Shown: piece after piece, positions 6,131 through 8,439 of the stretch | Position numbering within the stretch: position 1 is the first letter of the stretch | How the letters are laid out: every line of letters begins with the position of its first letter | Assembly: GCF_040222615.1 (NCBI RefSeq) | Contig: NZ_JAVKCQ010000133.1 | Span: 1-8,439 of the forward strand | Direction: 5' to 3' | Source of the DNA: Haliea sp040222615 | Lineage (GTDB): Bacteria > Pseudomonadota > Gammaproteobacteria > Pseudomonadales > Halieaceae | Length of the DNA stretch: 8,439 nt | Made by a program: the position numbers and the translations under genes | Notes under the pieces: generated by a model | What the model saw: the letters and a program-made list of their open reading frames with translations, nothing else | The model's database searches: none | Told to the model about the DNA's origin: nothing

Positions 6131-6200
6131 AAGTCCAGAGAAGTCCTCGAAGCCCTGTAAATCAGGGCTTTTTTGTTTATACTGTGTCCATAGCTGTCCA
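6131..6200 (+). repeat. Two pairs of GTCC direct repeats, each 10 bases apart
   Basis: AAGTCC occurs at 6131-6136 and 6141-6146. TGTCCA occurs at 6185-6190 and 6195-6200. All four share GTCC, and within each pair the spacing is 10 bases, one helical turn, so the copies face the same side of DNA. The two pairs flank the terminator. Placed between ssrA and the integrase gene, they may be integrase or excisionase binding sites. That is inference. Confidence 0.4.
6149..6175 (+). terminator. Rho-independent terminator after ssrA
   Basis: AAGCCCTG (6150-6157) and CAGGGCTT (6163-6170) form an 8-bp stem with the 5-base loop TAAAT. T6170-T6174 then G and three more T supply the U-tract. It lies 35 bases past the tmRNA 3' end and should terminate ssrA and insulate it from the integrase gene. 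Confidence 0.85.
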
Positions 6201-6212
6201 GCAGCATCCGGC

Positions 6213-6277
6213 TATATACCCCCGCCAATGGGGGTAGATCAGGGGGTATATACCCACCTTCGGTAACCGATACCCCC
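6213..6277. repeat. Cluster of four TACCCCC heptamers, two per orientation, before the integrase gene
   Basis: Exact copies are at 6217-6223 (plus), 6230-6236 (minus), 6242-6248 (minus) and 6271-6277 (plus). The first and third extend to an 11-base perfect inverted repeat, TATATACCCCC (6213-6223) with GGGGGTATATA (6242-6252). GGGTATATACCC at 6244-6255 is itself a perfect 12-base palindrome. They sit between the candidate att site and the integrase ribosome site. This fits arm-type sites bound by the integrase N-terminal domain and autoregulation of its promoter. The repeats are certain; the role is inferred. Confidence 0.75.
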
Positions 6278-6292
6278 AGATGGAGGCAAGCC

Positions 6293-7522
6293 ATGAGTAA
6301 GCTCACCGCTACCGAAGTTAGGCAAGCGAAGCCGGGGAGCAAACCCCGGAAACTGGCAGATGGAGGTGGCCTATTCCTACTGGTGCAACCCAACGGAGGC
6401 AAATGCTGGCGATACAAATACCGGTTCGCTGGCAAGGAAAAGCTGCTGGCCTTGGGCACCTACCCTGATGTGAGCCTTGCGGAGGCCCGAAAACAGCATC
6501 AGGAGGCCCGCAAGAAGGTATCCCAAGGCATAGACCCCAGCGAGGCCAGGAAGGTTGAAAAACTCACCCGACACCAGGCTGCTGTTGACAGCTTCGAGGC
6601 GGTTGCCCGCGAGTGGTTCCACACCAAAATGTATGACCGCTCCAGCAGCCACCAGGATCGCACCATGCGGGCGCTCGAAAAGGACCTATTCCCCCATATT
6701 GGCAACCGCCCTATCGCCACTATCACCGCCCCTGAGCTATTGGCCACCCTGCGCCGCATTGAATCCCGTGGGGCCGTCGAAACAGCCCATCGTGCCAAAC
6801 AGACCACCGGACAAGTATTCCGGTATGCCATAGCCACCGGCAGGGCGGAACGCGACCCCAGCGGTGACCTGAAAGGCGCCCTGGCCAACCCCAAGAAGAA
6901 ACACCTGGCAGCCATCACAGACCCTGCCGAGGTGGGTCGCCTGATGGTCAGTATTGAAAGTTTCCAAGGTACACCGGCGGTAAAGGCCGCGTTGCGCTTG
7001 TCTGCCCTGCTCTTTCAGCGCCCGGGCGAGATACGTGGCATGGAGTGGTCTGAAATCAATTGGGGGGCAGAACGATGGGAGCTATCCGCCGATAAAATGA
7101 AAATGAAGCAGCCACACATTGTCCCGCTATGCCGCCAGGCGCTGGAGCTGCTGCGGGAGTTGCACCGTCTGACTGGCCGGGGCCGGTATGTATTCCCCAG
7201 CGCCCGTGGCGGTAGCCGCCAACTGTCTGAGAATGGTGTCCGTACTGCCTTACGGACAATGGGCTATGACAACGAGACCATGACGCCCCACGGCTTCCGG
7301 GCTATGGCCCGCACCCTGCTGGATGAGGGGCTGGGCTACCGGGTCGATTGGATAGAGCACCAGTTGGCCCACGCCGTGCGGGACGCCAACGGGCGAGCCT
7401 ACAACCGCACCAGCCACTTGGAGGGCCGCGCCGCGATGATGCAGGGGTGGGCGGATTACCTCGACACCCTGAAGGTGCAAAGCCAGTCTGGTAACGTAGT
7501 AGTGGGACAGTTTCGCAAATAG
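6293..7522 (+). CDS. P4-type tyrosine recombinase (integrase) with DUF4102 arm-binding domain
   Basis: Site-specific recombinase that integrates and excises the element. The 409 residues have the three expected parts. An N-terminal arm DNA-binding domain (DUF4102, about 1-90) shows LADGGGLFLLV, CWRYKYRF and LGTYPDVSLAEAR. A helical core-binding domain follows (about 95-200), and then the catalytic domain (about 210-395). Catalytic residues assigned by motif are R243 in QRPGEIRGMEW, a lysine in KMKMKQPHIVPL (K270 or K272), H333 and R336 in PHGFR, H360 in QLAH, and nucleophile Y370 in AYNR. The C terminus has the typical MMQGWADYL. All key residues are present, so it is probably active. GGAGG 6 bases before the ATG supports the start. 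It reads away from ssrA and follows a heptamer cluster that may bind the protein. Confidence 0.96.
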   Translation: MSKLTATEVRQAKPGSKPRKLADGGGLFLLVQPNGGKCWRYKYRFAGKEKLLALGTYPDVSLAEARKQHQEARKKVSQGIDPSEARKVEKLTRHQAAVDSFEAVAREWFHTKMYDRSSSHQDRTMRALEKDLFPHIGNRPIATITAPELLATLRRIESRGAVETAHRAKQTTGQVFRYAIATGRAERDPSGDLKGALANPKKKHLAAITDPAEVGRLMVSIESFQGTPAVKAALRLSALLFQRPGEIRGMEWSEINWGAERWELSADKMKMKQPHIVPLCRQALELLRELHRLTGRGRYVFPSARGGSRQLSENGVRTALRTMGYDNETMTPHGFRAMARTLLDEGLGYRVDWIEHQLAHAVRDANGRAYNRTSHLEGRAAMMQGWADYLDTLKVQSQSGNVVVGQFRK

Positions 7523-7527
7523 TCGAA

Positions 7528-7584
7528 TTGCAGCGTCTAGGATGGCCCCCGAAAAGCCGCGACCCTGGCGGCCTGACGCTGCAA
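7528..7584. repeat. Nested inverted repeat after the integrase gene
   Basis: TTGCAGCGTC (7528-7537) and GACGCTGCAA (7575-7584) are exact 10-base inverted copies. Between them, GCCGC (7556-7560) and GCGGC (7568-7572) form a second stem with a 7-base loop. The outer stem begins 6 bases after the integrase stop. No T-run follows, so it is not a standard intrinsic terminator. CCTGA (7572-7576) can alternatively pair with TCAGG (7592-7596), which would break the outer stem. The stretch could be an RNA structure in the intergenic mRNA or a protein-binding site; nothing else is visible at 7523-7618. Confidence 0.6.
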
Positions 7585-7618
7585 CCTTTCATCAGGGCGA
7601 GCACCTTAGGGGGTGTTG

Positions 7619-8371
7619 ATGCGCTTACTAACTTTTCCTAATTGGTTTGAGGATGAAGCTGTCCGAGAGATAGTAGAAATACTAGAACTCGAAAATGTTA
7701 GCGAACGAGCCTACAAGTTACCTGATGATTTTCCTGAAGAAGAATGGTTGATTGGAAAAATTACTATGGATGACAGGCTGGAGCGGGCATGGATTCGCTC
7801 AAAATCCTACTATCCTGACTCGCCAGATTACGGGCAAGTTCAACTTTGGTCCTGTATCGTTACTGCCTATTTTTATGAGAAAAACTGGGCGACAGATCCA
7901 GAAGCTAAACGATGGAAAAACAAGCTTGACTCCCTAATTAACTCTCTCGCCAATCATTGGGAAGAAATCCCAGCAAACTTCTACTGCGACATGCACATTG
8001 ATGAGCGCCCTGATCTTGATTTCATAGTAAATGCCAAGTTCCAATGGCGGAAGTTGCCTGGGCTGTCGGAGATGCGTAGTACAGCTGCAAACCTGATAGT
8101 GAAAAGTGCCCCTCATGGAGTGCAAGTGAGGGGCGAAAAGGCACGAAGGCGATATTTTGTGCGGTCACTGTCAACACAGTTGAAGACGCTTACTGGTCAG
8201 TGGAAGCGAGAGATAGTGGCAGAAATTACCTCAGTAATTTTTGAGTGTGAGTTCACTGCACCAGACGTAATCCGTGCGACGAAGGGGATGGATCAAACAA
8301 CCCTGGAAGATGACGAGTTGCTACATTTTAGACACGTGTTCGGGTTTGCAGGAATTGCCCGGAAATCTTAG
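7619..8371 (+). CDS. Unknown protein, first cargo gene of the element
   Basis: I do not recognise this 250-residue protein. It looks soluble, with no signal peptide and no membrane segment. It is rich in Trp and acidic residues in the first half (DDFPEEEW, WIRSKSYYPDSPDYG, NHWEEIPANFYCDMHIDERPD) and has a basic patch in the middle (about 165-180, RGEKARRRYF). The C-terminal third reads as helices. I see no nuclease, helicase, kinase or helix-turn-helix signature. AGGGGG 5 bases before ATG 7619 favours that start over GTG 7613 and TTG 7616, which overlap it. Base composition is clearly AT-richer than the chromosomal genes, a sign of separate origin. It lies 96 bases after the integrase on the same strand. 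Its position in an ssrA-integrated island makes defence or satellite functions conceivable, but nothing in the sequence demonstrates either. Confidence 0.75.
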   Translation: MRLLTFPNWFEDEAVREIVEILELENVSERAYKLPDDFPEEEWLIGKITMDDRLERAWIRSKSYYPDSPDYGQVQLWSCIVTAYFYEKNWATDPEAKRWKNKLDSLINSLANHWEEIPANFYCDMHIDERPDLDFIVNAKFQWRKLPGLSEMRSTAANLIVKSAPHGVQVRGEKARRRYFVRSLSTQLKTLTGQWKREIVAEITSVIFECEFTAPDVIRATKGMDQTTLEDDELLHFRHVFGFAGIARKS

Positions 8372-8439
8372 TTTCTGCCACACCTCATTCTTTGCGTAGA
8401 TTTGTTTTTTTTCGCCAATTATTCTCGCGTCCAGTACCG

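Larger units (their letters stand above)
6116..8439 (+). mobile_element. Left end of an integrative element / genomic island in ssrA (right end outside the window)
   Basis: From the CCA end of ssrA onward the sequence holds short phased repeats, a heptamer cluster, a tyrosine integrase and an AT-richer unknown gene. By hand count, 7681-7740 has 24 G/C of 60, against 43 of 60 at 2761-2820 in the chromosomal part. No structural phage gene, conjugation gene or excisionase is visible yet, so prophage, satellite or island cannot be told apart. Confidence 0.78.

Noticed and set aside
6094..6459. 121-residue minus-strand frame across the att region and integrase start
   Set aside because: It starts inside the integrase gene and ends inside ssrA, lacks a plausible ribosome site, and its glycine-rich end comes from tmRNA acceptor sequence.
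8372..8439. Terminator after the cargo gene, suggested by the run of eight T at 8405-8412
   Set aside because: No GC-rich hairpin immediately precedes the T-run; the rest of this 68-base tail shows nothing identifiable.

Overview
The window looks like the chromosome of a GC-rich gammaproteobacterium, with the left end of an integrated mobile element at its right side. The main clue is the block fur / bamE / rnfH-ratA / smpB, a conserved gammaproteobacterial neighbourhood. The tmRNA tag (ANDDNY...LAA) and a Fur protein of the Pseudomonas type, lacking the second cysteine of CxxC, agree with this. A marine, Pseudomonas/Cellvibrio-like lineage is plausible, but that is an inference and not a demonstrated placement.

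Layout. Bases 1-851 (minus) hold the N-terminal two thirds of a cytochrome P450 that runs off the left edge. Its promoter region carries two related palindromes. Bases 982-1404 (minus) are fur. bamE (1479-1814, plus) diverges from fur and converges on rnfH so tightly that one CTAG provides both stop codons. A probable minus-strand operon follows, in transcription order: an 11-TM sodium:neurotransmitter-symporter-family transporter (3950-2595), ratA (2561-2130) and rnfH (2125-1811). smpB (4058-4537, plus) diverges from the transporter and has a perfect TATAAT so close to its ATG that the mRNA may be leaderless. An Ldh-family oxidoreductase (5614-4550, minus) lies between smpB and the tmRNA gene ssrA (5724-6115, plus). 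The two partners of trans-translation, SmpB and tmRNA, are therefore neighbours separated by one unrelated metabolic gene.

Mobile element. Immediately after the CCA end of ssrA come a terminator, phased GTCC repeats, a cluster of TACCCCC heptamers in both orientations, and a P4-type tyrosine integrase (6293-7522). This is the usual arrangement at the left end of an element integrated in the 3' end of ssrA. Past the integrase is a nested inverted repeat, then an AT-richer gene of unknown function (7619-8371). It is the first cargo gene and the best candidate here for something undescribed. The right end of the element is outside the window.

How the genes work together: SmpB and tmRNA rescue stalled ribosomes. 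BamE is an outer-membrane lipoprotein of the BAM complex. Fur is the iron regulator. RatA and RnfH are conserved small proteins encoded as a pair. The P450, the transporter and the Ldh-family enzyme look like lineage-specific metabolic genes interleaved with this core block. I found no CRISPR array, rRNA or ordinary tRNA.
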